64,000 nucleotides of DNA from an uncultured Saprospiraceae bacterium (GCA_938028705.1 CALIZI010000229.1:1-64000), one strand, 5' to 3'; positions 41,901 to 50,450 are shown, numbered from the stretch's first letter. Notes: generated by a model not told the origin, from the sequence alone. Numbers and translations: made by a program.

Positions 41901-43696
41901 GCGATTTGGATTTTACCATTCCCGATGGCTTTAAAAAAACGTCACAACTTCCTCAAAATCTGACACTTGCACCGCAAGCAACACGCACGAGTTATTTGGA
42001 GTTTTTGGTGGAAGAAGCCTGTGATAAGACCGAATTTGGCGTGGAATTATTGAGCAATGGTTTTGCGGATGCAGTGCGTCAGCCTATACGTTCAGTGTCG
42101 CGTGGATTCCCTGCGGGATTGGCATTTTCTAATCAGGAAATGGATGCGACTTACGAGGTTGATATTAATGATGTGGTCGATGGTTCGTTGGAAGTGACGC
42201 TGACGGCTTTCCCGGATTTGGCGGGTGAATTAATGTCGGGTTTGGAGTCGATGTTGCGCGAGCCGCATGGCTGTTTTGAGCAAACTTCTTCGGCGACTTA
42301 TCCGAATATTTTGGTCTTACAATATATGAATGAAAGCGACCAAATCAAGCCCGAAATTGCCGAGCGAGCAAAGAGTCTGATTGAAAGAGGTTATAAGCGT
42401 TTGACTTCTTTTGAATCAAAAAGTGGCGGTTTTGAATGGTTTGGAAAAGACCCTGCACACGAAGGTTTGACGGCTTATGGCTTGATGGAATTTACGGATA
42501 TGCAGCAAGTTTGGAATGGCGTGGATAGCGAAATGATTGACCGCACCGCCAAGTGGCTGATGAGCCGACGTGACGGTAAAGGCGAATTTGAACGCAACCC
42601 ACGCGCCCTACATACCTTTGGTCTGACGGACAATGCGACGATGAGTGCCTACATCACCTACGGCTTGACGGAAGCAAATTACGATGGATTGAAAAAGGAA
42701 ATTGATGCGGCATACAAACACGCACTTAGTTCTAAAAATCCTTACGCAATGGGTCTCGCAGCTAATATTTTATTGAATAAAAAAGATAAAAAACGAGGTG
42801 CAGAAGTGTTAGGAAAATTAATGAAATTGCAAGACGAAAATGGGGCATGGACACATAATGACCAACACAAATCCGGTCCGGGTTCGCAGGGAAATGCTTT
42901 GCGTATTGAGACGGCTTCACTCGCGTTGATGGCATTATTAAAACAGGAAAAACCCGATGTGCAGACGACTAAAAAAATCGCTGATTTCATTCGCAATTCA
43001 AAGGGCGGCTATGGCGGTTTTGGCAATACAAATAGTACGGTATTGGCTTTGCGCTCGCTGATTGCTTACACCAAATTTGCGAAGCAAACACAAGAAAGCG
43101 GTGAGGTCGAATTTTTAGTAAATAATAAAAAAGTCGCTACACAAAAATACGAAAAAGGGCATAAAGGGGAAATTCAAATTGCTGATTTACAAGAATTTAT
43201 AAAGGAAGGTACACAAGATTTGGCAGTACGATTTAAAGGTACAAAGAATGCCTTGCCTTATACTTTGGCGATTAATTGGAACACTACCCTACCCCACTCG
43301 AATGACGAATGTGTGATTGATTTGGACACCAAACTCAACACCAATCGCGCCCGCGTAGGCGAAACCGTCCGCCTAACGACTACGATTAAAAACAAAACCA
43401 AGGAAGGGCAAGCCATGACGCTCGGTATCGTCGGGCTACCCGCCGGATTGACCGCACAGCCCTGGCAATTGAAGGAGATTTTGGATAAGGAAATCGTAGA
43501 TTTTTATGAGATTATCGGAAATAATGTGGTCTTCTATTTCCGCGATATGGCTCCGTCGGAAACGCATACCATCAACTTGGATTTGAAGGCAGAAATGCCC
43601 GGTGAATTTGATGCGCCGGCATCGTCGGGTTATTTGTATTATACGAATGAATTTAAGGATTGGGATAATGTGGAGACGGTGGTAATTACAAAATAA
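38903..43696 (+). CDS. Alpha-2-macroglobulin family protein with inserted regulatory domains
   Basis: The start was set at the ATG at 38903 (MKRLVAISLTLIAIALTTMA), giving an export signal and 1597 residues. N-terminal macroglobulin domains (VHTDKSMYKPGETVWFSAYVRD; YRPREEVEMTINVTDQ) lead to the alpha-2-macroglobulin core SFNITAEGIGTDG.VG. The thioester loop is PHGCFEQTSS (GCxEQ type), followed by the alpha-toroid. Between the halves lie two CarboxypepD-regulatory-like domains (GKPVPNSVVKVEGRD; GIPLIGATVRIEGTRTGT) and two poly-Pro stretches. The family traps proteases at the cell surface. It ends at a bidirectional terminator. Confidence 0.9.
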   Translation: MKRLVAISLTLIAIALTTMALSPNRIAPLNDHIKKLLTQLKEFNEQGPEDRLYVHTDKSMYKPGETVWFSAYVRDAKLLPSEVSGIVHAELLNPKGGIDQQIKLIADNGVAKGDFTINDAAVGGMYKLKCYTNWQKNDPNPAFFMKEIQVQKVVLPRLKMKLDFEREAYGSGDAVTADLSLNSNDNKALANYDFNYTVQLDGRQILQEKGNTDAKGEAKIQFNLPANLTSNDGLLNVLINYQGMTESISRSVPIVLNTIELALYPEGGDLVSGLPAKVAFKALNEFGLPADIEGIVVDKSGATVANLKSYHQGMGAFEITPNSNENYTVKITKPIGVTETYELPKSLKKGYALSVNEVTEHNLVIDAKSSENEELYAVVNIRGENYYSGGINARQGSNLHRIPLKKMPAGVAQITLFDSKGIARAERLTFINKQQQLNIDISTNKEKYRPREEVEMTINVTDQRGIPMPADLSVAVADDQLLTFADDKSSNILSWLLMEADLAEEVEEPNFYFDPKEEKADLALDYLLMTSGWRRFTWEDIRGDIAGAKFPAESNKISGIVVGIDGKPVPNSVVKVEGRDIQQMTNAKGEFTLKNVKLYEPVNLIAENIEEFKGAITVNQYQDNIALRPVIQGVVTDEDGIPLIGATVRIEGTRTGTITDIDGNYSLQIPVATGKLTASYLGYENESIELSNSTDFDFTLNEGGMLLESVTVSGVRQRRPRPLAAMRARAQNKRAERAMADDMDMVIEAPRTAAPPPPPPPSFEDEGREDEIFIQRPEAIEEEIEFEDQAAEMEEIEKLPVRSVATLTATTTAIAKNKEGKDVSFRGAREGDKIVFVDGVRVRGQKVEAKKEKAADKSTPVIKGFANVMDARIAPPPPPPPAPVRVLYYRPREFPAVKYEKQRGTTERTDFRSTLYWNGHVKVDRTGTATLKFFTSDAITSFNITAEGIGTDGTVGRATHKFFAQLPFSMNAKIPVEVVTGDKVKIPLTFVNNTDEEILGDLDFTIPDGFKKTSQLPQNLTLAPQATRTSYLEFLVEEACDKTEFGVELLSNGFADAVRQPIRSVSRGFPAGLAFSNQEMDATYEVDINDVVDGSLEVTLTAFPDLAGELMSGLESMLREPHGCFEQTSSATYPNILVLQYMNESDQIKPEIAERAKSLIERGYKRLTSFESKSGGFEWFGKDPAHEGLTAYGLMEFTDMQQVWNGVDSEMIDRTAKWLMSRRDGKGEFERNPRALHTFGLTDNATMSAYITYGLTEANYDGLKKEIDAAYKHALSSKNPYAMGLAANILLNKKDKKRGAEVLGKLMKLQDENGAWTHNDQHKSGPGSQGNALRIETASLALMALLKQEKPDVQTTKKIADFIRNSKGGYGGFGNTNSTVLALRSLIAYTKFAKQTQESGEVEFLVNNKKVATQKYEKGHKGEIQIADLQEFIKEGTQDLAVRFKGTKNALPYTLAINWNTTLPHSNDECVIDLDTKLNTNRARVGETVRLTTTIKNKTKEGQAMTLGIVGLPAGLTAQPWQLKEILDKEIVDFYEIIGNNVVFYFRDMAPSETHTINLDLKAEMPGEFDAPASSGYLYYTNEFKDWDNVETVVITK

Positions 43697-43703
43697 AATT
43701 GAC

Positions 43704-43731
43704 GTAGAGACGCGATTAATCGCGTCTCTAC
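43704..43731. terminator. Bidirectional hairpin between converging genes
   Basis: GTAGAGACGCGATT and its exact complement form a perfect 28-base palindrome between the stop codons of the macroglobulin gene and the oppositely oriented PIN gene. Confidence 0.75.
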
Positions 43732-43742
43732 ATCATTATAAA

Positions 43743-44132
43743 TCATTGATATTTAGGATTTTGATAATTCAAATTAGCAATGTGGTCAAAATCTTTATCA
43801 TTATCAGAAATAAGCGTCATCCCCAAAGCAACGGCAGTTGCGGCTATAATGGCATCGGGAAGTTGTGTACGATATTGTTTGCGTATTTGAATGGTTTGGT
43901 TGGCAATATCTTCGTTAATAAAAATGATATTAGACCGACTGATAAAATCCACATAAATATCCAGATCAGATGGATTTGGTGGATTCCACGATAAGAGTTC
44001 TATCTTGGTAATCATAGATATATTTGACTCTACTGCAAGTATAGCATCCATATATTCAAGCCCTTGCACCGGAAATTCTTGGGTAAGATATTTAATTACT
44101 GCACAAGTATCTAAAAGAAATCTCGTTCCCAT
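43743..44132 (-). CDS. VapC-like PIN-domain toxin
   Basis: A 129-residue protein with PIN motifs: FLLDTCAVIKYL at the start, MITKIELLSW (second acidic residue), LPDAIIAATAVALGMTLISDNDKDF near the end. VapC-type toxins are Mg-dependent RNases that act on tRNA or rRNA. Its start lies within the end of the upstream ParS-like gene (22-base overlap), the layout of a toxin-antitoxin operon. Confidence 0.88.
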   Translation of the reverse strand: MGTRFLLDTCAVIKYLTQEFPVQGLEYMDAILAVESNISMITKIELLSWNPPNPSDLDIYVDFISRSNIIFINEDIANQTIQIRKQYRTQLPDAIIAATAVALGMTLISDNDKDFDHIANLNYQNPKYQ

Positions 44133-44608
44133 TCGGCTTTTAATTGTTGTAGTTGATTATCAATTTCTTTTTCTGTCATTGGAGTAACTTTTCCTCTCAA
44201 TGCAGGAATCCCTGTGGTTGGTTCTAAGGCTTTTTCAAGTGCCTTTCTAATCATCCCTATCCCCATAGCTGTATCCAATAAATCAAAAGGCACTTCGGCG
44301 GATAGATGTCCGTTTCTTTTATTCATCCATTCGTAAAAAGCATTTTTATCCTTAAAAATACGATAACCTTTTGAATACAAATTTGAAATGAGCAGGAGAT
44401 TGGAAGAAGGTAGTTTGGGAAGTCTTTTGCCCTCTTTCAAATCATCGGGCGAAACGCATATAAGGTTTAGAAGTGTTTCAAACGAAATTTTTGTGTGATT
44501 ACAAATTTCCTCTACATCACTCATTGCCAGTCCTTTGCGACCAATTTTTATTAAATCAATCGCATTAGGGGTTTTATCATGTAGAATACCTTTTACTGGT
44601 CGTGTCAT
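44111..44608 (-). CDS. Xre/MbcA/ParS-like antitoxin
   Basis: A 165-residue protein. The N-terminal half has a helix-turn-helix-like region (IKIGRKGLAMSDVEEICNHTKISFETLLNL). The middle has KAFYEWMNKRNGHLSAE-type features and FDLLDTAMGIGMIRKALEKAL, the signature of the DUF2384 C-terminus. A further ~40-residue tail (PMTEKEIDNQLQQLKAEWERDFF) is charged and helical and probably wraps the PIN toxin. ParS-type antitoxins normally pair with RES toxins, so the PIN partner here is unusual. Confidence 0.75.
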   Translation of the reverse strand: MTRPVKGILHDKTPNAIDLIKIGRKGLAMSDVEEICNHTKISFETLLNLICVSPDDLKEGKRLPKLPSSNLLLISNLYSKGYRIFKDKNAFYEWMNKRNGHLSAEVPFDLLDTAMGIGMIRKALEKALEPTTGIPALRGKVTPMTEKEIDNQLQQLKAEWERDFF

Positions 44609-44681
44609 ATTTTACATTTTGTTGAGACAAGTTAGTGTTTTTTAGTAAATCAAGCAAATAACGAATCCACCAATAACAAAA

Positions 44682-45167
44682 TTAACCTGCCAAGGCATAT
44701 TGCAAACTCATATCCGCATAATTATCTTTCTTTTTTTCAATTTTGATATAATCATTTTTCAGTTGTATTTGTAGCCATACTTTTGGGTCTATCTGAAATA
44801 ATTGCCCTAAAATCAGCGAAAGTTCTATACTGATAGTACGGTTGCCGGATAAGATTTTATTAAAATTGGAGGGTAAAATACCGATGTAGTTCGCAAATTT
44901 ATTTTGCTTGATATTCAGCTTATCTAAATACATTCTTAGGAAATCGCCTACTGTAATTATCTCATTATCTGTTATTTTTGCATCCAGATAATTTTTAATT
45001 GTATATTCCATACGAATGAGTTCTACCTGTCTTTTTTCTTCGGACGACATGGACTTTATTCTTGCATCCAAAATTTTTCGGTGTGCTTTGTATTCTTCTG
45101 AATCAAAATCCATAGGTTCTGTCAAAGCACCCGTAAATGGTGATTCCTTATCTATGTTATGCTTCAT
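44682..45167 (-). CDS. HigA-like XRE regulator
   Basis: A 161-residue protein. The C-terminal half is a helix-turn-helix of the HigA type: LRMYLDKLNIKQNKFANYIGILPSNFNKILSGNRTISIELSLILGQLFQIDPKVWLQIQLKND. The N-terminal half is acidic and helical. HigA antitoxins repress their own operon and bind a HigB RNase, but no HigB-like gene is adjacent; upstream there is only a 34-codon frame. Confidence 0.8.
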   Translation of the reverse strand: MKHNIDKESPFTGALTEPMDFDSEEYKAHRKILDARIKSMSSEEKRQVELIRMEYTIKNYLDAKITDNEIITVGDFLRMYLDKLNIKQNKFANYIGILPSNFNKILSGNRTISIELSLILGQLFQIDPKVWLQIQLKNDYIKIEKKKDNYADMSLQYALAG

Positions 45168-45261
45168 CTTTTTTTCTGTTTAGATATTCTTCAATTAGTT
45201 TTTTTTCACCAATAGGGAAGGTATTTATTTGGTTATCAAGTATATACATGGGATTTAGCAT
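45157..45261 (-). CDS. Mini-ORF overlapping the HigA-like gene
   Basis: A 34-codon frame starting MLNPMYILDNQINTFPIGEK and ending NRKKDEA. Its stop overlaps the HigA-like start by 11 bases. It could be a leader peptide or the remaining tail of a lost toxin. Its position and clean overlap suggest it is translated, but its length makes this uncertain. Confidence 0.45.
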   Translation of the reverse strand: MLNPMYILDNQINTFPIGEKKLIEEYLNRKKDEA

Positions 45262-45369
45262 TAGGTTTGTATAGTAAAATAAAAATACAAAAAAATTGTC
45301 AAAAATGTATAAGTTTTTGATTGAAAAAAATAACAAAACCAGATGCTTTGATAAAGCATATTCTAAATA

Positions 45370-45439
45370 AAAAATCGGTCAATTTCATTTGTAGGGGCAG
45401 GGCATGCCCTGCCCCTACAAATGAAATTGACCGATTTTT
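45370..45439 (-). terminator. Perfect 35-bp-arm hairpin ending the sigma operon
   Basis: The 70-base perfect palindrome contains AATCGGTCAATTTC and GTAGGGGCAGGGCA with exact complements and no loop. Read on the minus strand it follows the DUF4252 gene by eight bases and ends in a T-run, so it is a strong terminator of that operon. Confidence 0.8.
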
Positions 45440-45447
45440 ACTGGCTA

Positions 45448-45978
45448 TTATTTTGTTGTTGCAATGGGAATATCATGTTCATCGCTCAATATTCGGATGA
45501 CCTCACTGATGTCATTGACATGCAATCTCAACTTTAGACTGACCATTGTAAATGAATCCTCTTCTTGACTCAATAAAAAGAAATTCCTAATCAGACCATT
45601 TCTTTCTTTCACCATTACCTGTGTACGCATCGTGCCGTCGCGGATGTATAACAAAGGTTCATAATTTCTTCGCTTCAATTTTCGGGTCAGGCACTTGATG
45701 TCTTTGGCAGAGACGGGGTTGCTGTCTTCGATTTGCAAGACCCTGAGAAAGCGAATTTTCTTTGCCAATTTAAGGATTTCTTTCGTCTCCGGATCATCGG
45801 CAGCTTTACGACCTATCCATGCACCAAACCGAATTATCCAACCGGGCAAACTGATTTTGGTGGTGTTTTCTTCGTATTTATATTTATCGTAAAAATTGCT
45901 AATGGGCATATTTTGTGCGGCTGCCTGATTCATTCCCAAGAACAAAATAACCGCTATACAAGAACATGATTTTTTCAT
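45448..45978 (-). CDS. DUF4252-family exported protein
   Basis: A 176-residue protein with a signal peptide (MKKSCSCIAVILFLGMNQAAAQ). The mature part shows DUF4252 features: FYDKYKYEENTTKISLPGW, EILKLAKKIRFLRVLQIED, YEPLLYIRDGTMRTQVMVKE, IRNFFLLSQEEDSFTMVSLK. It is the last gene of the sigma / anti-sigma / DUF4252 / DUF4252 operon. Such proteins are typical downstream targets in Bacteroidota ECF systems. Their biochemical role is unknown. Confidence 0.85.
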   Translation of the reverse strand: MKKSCSCIAVILFLGMNQAAAQNMPISNFYDKYKYEENTTKISLPGWIIRFGAWIGRKAADDPETKEILKLAKKIRFLRVLQIEDSNPVSAKDIKCLTRKLKRRNYEPLLYIRDGTMRTQVMVKERNGLIRNFFLLSQEEDSFTMVSLKLRLHVNDISEVIRILSDEHDIPIATTK

Positions 45979-46065
45979 CGTATTGTTGTTTTTGAATTAA
46001 GTAATTCGGGTGACGGATTGCGAATTGTATAAACTCGCAACCCGTAACCCGCAACTCGTAACCCG

Positions 46066-46587
46066 CTAATTTTCAATCTTTTCGAGATGTTCTACACCGT
46101 CAATATCAAGTTGTTTGGCGAGTTGACTGATTTTATCCAAATCAATTTTTCCGAGAATACCGACCAAGACAAATTCCTCCGGGCTACCGACCAAAAGTAA
46201 GAGTTCACCAATGTCACCGTCAGCGTCATCCTTTATCCAAATTCTTACATTTTGTCCTTTATCACGGAAAGTCATCAGTAGTTCGAGATTCGAAGTGTTG
46301 ATGGATTTTGCGGCATCTTTGAAGTAGGTCATCGCGTTGGTTTCGGTACGTAATACTTTGATACCTTTAAGGTCTGATGCCATGTCGAGGAAGACTTCGG
46401 CTTCGGGGTCGTCGAGTTCTATATCAATTTTTGATACCATACTAAACATCTTTGAGCTGACATAAACGACCATAAAATCTTCGTTTTCCATGTATCGCTC
46501 AAAGTAAGTATCAATAGCATCTTGTGCGTGTAGCGGCTTGGCAAATAGCGCGAAAAATATTAAACTAAAAAAAATGATATGTTTCAT
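46066..46587 (-). CDS. DUF4252-family exported protein
   Basis: A 173-residue paralogue with signal peptide MKHIIFFSLIFFALFAKPLHAQ. Typical segments are YFERYMENEDFMVVYVSSKMF, DLKGIKVLRTET, LELLMTFRDKGQNVRIWIKDDADG and EFVLVGILGKIDLDKISQLAKQL. It is separated from the gene after it by CGAGTT-type short-word repeats (46606-46650 and 45990-46060), the same class found before clpV. Confidence 0.87.
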   Translation of the reverse strand: MKHIIFFSLIFFALFAKPLHAQDAIDTYFERYMENEDFMVVYVSSKMFSMVSKIDIELDDPEAEVFLDMASDLKGIKVLRTETNAMTYFKDAAKSINTSNLELLMTFRDKGQNVRIWIKDDADGDIGELLLLVGSPEEFVLVGILGKIDLDKISQLAKQLDIDGVEHLEKIEN

Positions 46588-46703
46588 AATAATAATTTTG
46601 AGTTGCGAGTTGGCGAGTTACGAGTAGCGAGTTTGCTATTTCTTGTAATTCCAACTCGGGTTAATTGATTCAAGTAAAATCCAGATATATTTTAGAGAAA
46701 ATT

Positions 46704-47204
46704 CTATTTCTTCTGTCTAATGATGTCGGTTACTTCGTTAATTTTAATTAAACCTGCTGTTGTTTTTTCAGTGCCTTCATTCATTTTAGAAGATACCAGC
46801 ATGAGGGCTGCTTTGATTTGTTCGTAAGCCTCTTCTGCGTCTGCTGCTTCATCTAGTACGATATAATTAGGATTTTTTTGTTCGGGTAAAATGTAATATT
46901 CATAAGCCTGATAAGTCAAAAAACTTAGCGCGATTACCGCAGCTACACGCGCCATTACGCGATACATACGCACAACATACGGACGTTTTTCGGGTCTTGT
47001 TTTTTGTTGAATTTTTCGGTCAAATTCTTCTGAGGGCGCAATGCTTTTTTGTTGGTCATAAAATTGAAACAGAGGTTTGTATTGCACCAAATCTTCTGCA
47101 ATATTTTCCTGTTGAAAATAGCGGGCGAGTTGTGCTTCTTCCTGAAGGTTGGTTTCGCCTTCAAAGTATTTTTCTAATAATATTTTGATTTGCTGTTGGT
47201 TCAT
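46704..47204 (-). CDS. Anti-sigma factor
   Basis: The start was set at 47204 (MNQQQIKILLEKYFEGETN) rather than 47291, because this start begins the usual N-terminal anti-sigma motif (I.LLEKYFEGET...E.QLARYF). The 166-residue product has one membrane helix (RVMARVAAVIALSFLTYQAYEYY, near residue 85) and a short periplasmic tail. It would hold the sigma factor encoded immediately upstream at the membrane until a signal arrives. The N-terminal motif resembles those on the T6SS sigma and Hcp fusion. Confidence 0.8.
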   Translation of the reverse strand: MNQQQIKILLEKYFEGETNLQEEAQLARYFQQENIAEDLVQYKPLFQFYDQQKSIAPSEEFDRKIQQKTRPEKRPYVVRMYRVMARVAAVIALSFLTYQAYEYYILPEQKNPNYIVLDEAADAEEAYEQIKAALMLVSSKMNEGTEKTTAGLIKINEVTDIIRQKK

Positions 47205-47303
47205 AATTTTTATAATTACCTGTAAAACAAGGACTTCGGCGTACTCAAAATATACGCGAGTAACGGGCTGGATGCCGTCATTCGTCGGCACAAGAGCACC
47301 GTT

Positions 47304-47819
47304 CTAAGTTTTAATGCCATAAGACTCTGCGCTAATGAGTTGCTTTCTGACCTGCTTTCTGGCACGATGCAGATTGACCTTTACTTGGTCTATCGGGATG
47401 TCGAGTACAAAAGCGATTTCTTTGTAAGTCATGCCTTCGATGTCTCGCATTTGGATGACCATACGTTGTTTTTCGGGGAGGTTTTGGATGAATGTTTCGA
47501 TGTGTCGTATGGTATCATCTATTTCTGTTTGTTGGTGTGGGTTAGCCTGTTGGTCTGTGGGGTTGATTTTCGTATCTAAGGCTACGTTTTGTCTGCTTTT
47601 TGCGCGTAGCTTGTCGATAGCGAGATTTTTGACCATACGCATACACCATGCGTCGGGATTCTCGAGATTTTTGAGGGAAGTTCGTTGTTCCCAAATCCGC
47701 AAAAATACTTCTTGTACAATATCCTCTGACTCCGCCGTATTGCCCGTGATACGTAGTGCAAAACGGTACAATTTGTCCTTCGTCGGAAGTATGCGATATG
47801 TGTATTCTTGCAGATTCAT
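47304..47819 (-). CDS. ECF sigma factor
   Basis: A 171-residue sigma-70-family protein. Region 2 is clear (LYRFALRITGNTAESEDIVQEVFLRIWEQR, NPDAWCMRMVKNLAIDKLR), as is region 4 (IQNLPEKQRMVIQMRDIEGMTYKEIAFVLDIPIDQVKVNLHRARKQVR). It is the first gene of an operon with an anti-sigma factor and two DUF4252 proteins, a common Bacteroidota arrangement. TAGCCTTG upstream on the minus strand (about 47858-47865) may be its promoter element. Confidence 0.95.
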   Translation of the reverse strand: MNLQEYTYRILPTKDKLYRFALRITGNTAESEDIVQEVFLRIWEQRTSLKNLENPDAWCMRMVKNLAIDKLRAKSRQNVALDTKINPTDQQANPHQQTEIDDTIRHIETFIQNLPEKQRMVIQMRDIEGMTYKEIAFVLDIPIDQVKVNLHRARKQVRKQLISAESYGIKT

Positions 47820-47902
47820 TACAACAACATGACGATTCAGAATTTGATTTGTTACAAGGCTATGTCAATTTTTTTTGTAAATTTTGTAAATGGGTATAAA
47901 AA

Positions 47903-47936
47903 AAGCGGCCAAATTTCATAAAAAATTTGACCGCTT
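47903..47936 (-). terminator. Terminator of the ABC transporter gene
   Basis: AAGCGGCCAAATTT and AAATTTGACCGCTT pair with one mismatch. Read on the minus strand, the hairpin is followed by seven T residues, as expected for a rho-independent terminator 100 bases after the ABC gene. Confidence 0.85.
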
Positions 47937-48035
47937 GGTTATCAATAAATTAATTTGTTCATTACATTATCAAAACCTTTATTATGTTTTTAGTCAATTG
48001 AAAAAGTATAAACCCAAGTTGAATATACGCTTGTG

Positions 48036-50450
48036 CTATCTTCCATAAATCAAATCTCCGGGCGACTTCGAGAGGATCGTGCGTATGGTGAAGCGCGAAA
48101 CCAGAGTCGTCACGACTGCAAGAATGATCAATGTAATTAGCGTATTAAGATGCCATAAATTAAAATATGAAACACCTTCCTCTCCTACCACTCTATCTGC
48201 CAGCAGGAGGTCGGCACCATAACCAAACATGGCAGCTATCAGCAATGAAAATACAAGACTGACCACCAAAAACCGTAGAATGATACGAAAATATATGCTT
48301 TGTGCTTCGCCATTGCTCAGACCAAATGCCTTGAGTGTACCAATGTTCATTTTGACTTTGGAGAGGTGCATTTTGAGTAAATTAAAAATGAATAAACTGA
48401 TACTCGTCGCACCAAAACCCACCAATAGCCACGCCACGATTTTTGTAATTTTACTTAAAAAATTAAAATTTTCTTTTTCCTTGATTTGGGCAATATCTAC
48501 CTCAATGGGATTAATCGCTCCCATGCGTGCAGGATTGTAATACAGGCTATCAGCAAAGGTGCGTACTTGTGCTAAGTCATTGAAATAGAGCGAAATATGA
48601 TCGTAAGAAATCTTATCCCTAAGCTGTGTTGGTTCATAGTGATATATGCGTTGAATATTTTTTGGTGCATTTTTGAATTGCGGAGATTTTTGTATTGCCG
48701 TCCATATTTCATTGGTGGCAGCACCGCGAAGAGCGGGGTAAAAAGTAATGGCAATATCGTAACCTTCGGCATGAGACATGGTATGTTCGCCTTTGATTTC
48801 GTATTCGGGTTCGTTGGATTGGTATTGCGGATTTGCTTTGAAAAATTGACCGATGGCAGCAAGAGCGGCTTCTGCATTTTCGCGCTTGCCACGCACCAAG
48901 AGGTGAATATCTCTTGCATTGCGAATATCAAAGGTACTTTCGATTCGTTGCCCAACAGTTTTATAAAAATCCAGCGTATAAACCATCAGATTTCTACCCG
49001 GAATTTCTTTGACCACTGCACGTATAGGAACGGGTACGCGAAGCATCACGTCCTCATTTCGGGCAGTGTCTATCACGCTGACTGCCATGTTGATAAAAGC
49101 GGCATCTTGGGGCATATCCAAATTATCAAGCATACGTTTGGCGACAATAAGGCTGAGGTCTTGATTGTCGGACATAGCAGTGTCACCATGTAGGCGATTT
49201 TTGTCTTGCAGAAGTTCGCTGACCAAAGGGTTTTGCTTATCAGTAAATAGTACGCTGCGTCCTTTTGTGCGGATGGTTTTATTGTCTGCTACATTCCAAA
49301 ATCGTAGCGGATACTGCACATTGGCAGAGACATTTTCGTAGTCAAATTCGTTGGCAAGTCGCGGGTTATTCAATCGCTCGGAGATGCGCCCTGCATTGCC
49401 ACTTTCACGCCAGGGGATGCTGATGCTGACCCATTTGACAAAGGCATTATTCATTTTTTTATTTAGGTAATTGAGACTGCCATTCGCAAAACCTATCGCC
49501 ATAAAAGTAAGGGCAAGTATGGTCGTCAATATCCAAAAATTGATGCGGCGTTTGCCTGCCAATGCCTTACCTTCTTTTTTGAAAAATAATGAATCGTAAG
49601 TCTGATTACTCGTGGTATCAGCAAGGGCAGATGTGGTATTTTCTACGGTTTTTTGTTGGGGTGTTTTGTATAAATCCGATAAGCGGTTTCTGAACTCCGC
49701 AGTATTGGTTTGCCATGTTTTTTTATTGAAAATATTTTGCGGAAGTATTTCCCCGTAGCCTTCGGGCGATTTGGTGATGACAATGATTTTGTCGGCGTGT
49801 TGTACGGCAAGGTCAATATCGTGAGAAACGATAATGGCAGCAGATTTTTGACCGATATTTTGTTTCAGAATACGTAGGAGTTCGTTGGCATTTTCTTCAT
49901 CGAGATTGCCTGTGGGTTCGTCGCCGAAAATGACGGTGAAGTCATTATTGATGGCTCTGACAAAGGCGAGGCGTTGGCGTTGTCCGCCGGAGAGATTGAC
50001 GGCAAGGGTATCGGCATTGAGTTCTTGGTTGGTTAGTCCGACTTGGTCGGCGAGTTGTTTTGCACCTGCAACGGCTTCATCTTGTCTCACGTTTTGCTTA
50101 ATCATCTGCGAGAGGCAAACGTTCTCATAAGCCGTAAAGTTTTCCATGAGGTTGGTCTCTTGGAAGATAAAACTGAAGTGTTTTTTACGGACACGTGCAA
50201 TTTCCACAGGGTCGTTTTTTTTCCATAATTCACTGAATTTTAGCGCATTATCAGCAAAGTGAACTTCACCGGAAGCCAATGTATTGTTCATCAGGGCAAG
50301 GGTCTCTATGAGGGTGCTTTTGCCAGAGCCGGATACGCCAAGCAGGAACACAAGTTCGCCTTGGGGAATGTCTAATTCCTTAATGTTGAGTACCGTTCTG
50401 CCTTTGTTGTAGGCACAGGCAAGGTCGCGTATTTGGAATAGGGGATTCAT
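48036..50450 (-). CDS. MacB-like ABC transporter (fused ATPase and FtsX-type permease)
   Basis: The start was set at 50450 (MNPLFQIRDLACAYNKG), giving 804 residues. The N-terminal ATPase has GVSGSGKS near residue 37, LSGGQRQRLAFVRA and VIFGDEPTGNLDEE. A first membrane helix (FWILTTILALTFMAIGFANG) is followed by a ~350-residue periplasmic part and three C-terminal helices (IVAWLLVGFGATSISLFIF; LRFLVVSLVFSLLIAAMFGYG; TLITLIILAVVTTLVS). The MacB fold transmits ATP energy to periplasmic work rather than moving a substrate through the membrane. It lies after tssR in the same direction, so a T6SS link is possible but not shown. Confidence 0.88.
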   Translation of the reverse strand: MNPLFQIRDLACAYNKGRTVLNIKELDIPQGELVFLLGVSGSGKSTLIETLALMNNTLASGEVHFADNALKFSELWKKNDPVEIARVRKKHFSFIFQETNLMENFTAYENVCLSQMIKQNVRQDEAVAGAKQLADQVGLTNQELNADTLAVNLSGGQRQRLAFVRAINNDFTVIFGDEPTGNLDEENANELLRILKQNIGQKSAAIIVSHDIDLAVQHADKIIVITKSPEGYGEILPQNIFNKKTWQTNTAEFRNRLSDLYKTPQQKTVENTTSALADTTSNQTYDSLFFKKEGKALAGKRRINFWILTTILALTFMAIGFANGSLNYLNKKMNNAFVKWVSISIPWRESGNAGRISERLNNPRLANEFDYENVSANVQYPLRFWNVADNKTIRTKGRSVLFTDKQNPLVSELLQDKNRLHGDTAMSDNQDLSLIVAKRMLDNLDMPQDAAFINMAVSVIDTARNEDVMLRVPVPIRAVVKEIPGRNLMVYTLDFYKTVGQRIESTFDIRNARDIHLLVRGKRENAEAALAAIGQFFKANPQYQSNEPEYEIKGEHTMSHAEGYDIAITFYPALRGAATNEIWTAIQKSPQFKNAPKNIQRIYHYEPTQLRDKISYDHISLYFNDLAQVRTFADSLYYNPARMGAINPIEVDIAQIKEKENFNFLSKITKIVAWLLVGFGATSISLFIFNLLKMHLSKVKMNIGTLKAFGLSNGEAQSIYFRIILRFLVVSLVFSLLIAAMFGYGADLLLADRVVGEEGVSYFNLWHLNTLITLIILAVVTTLVSRFTIRTILSKSPGDLIYGR

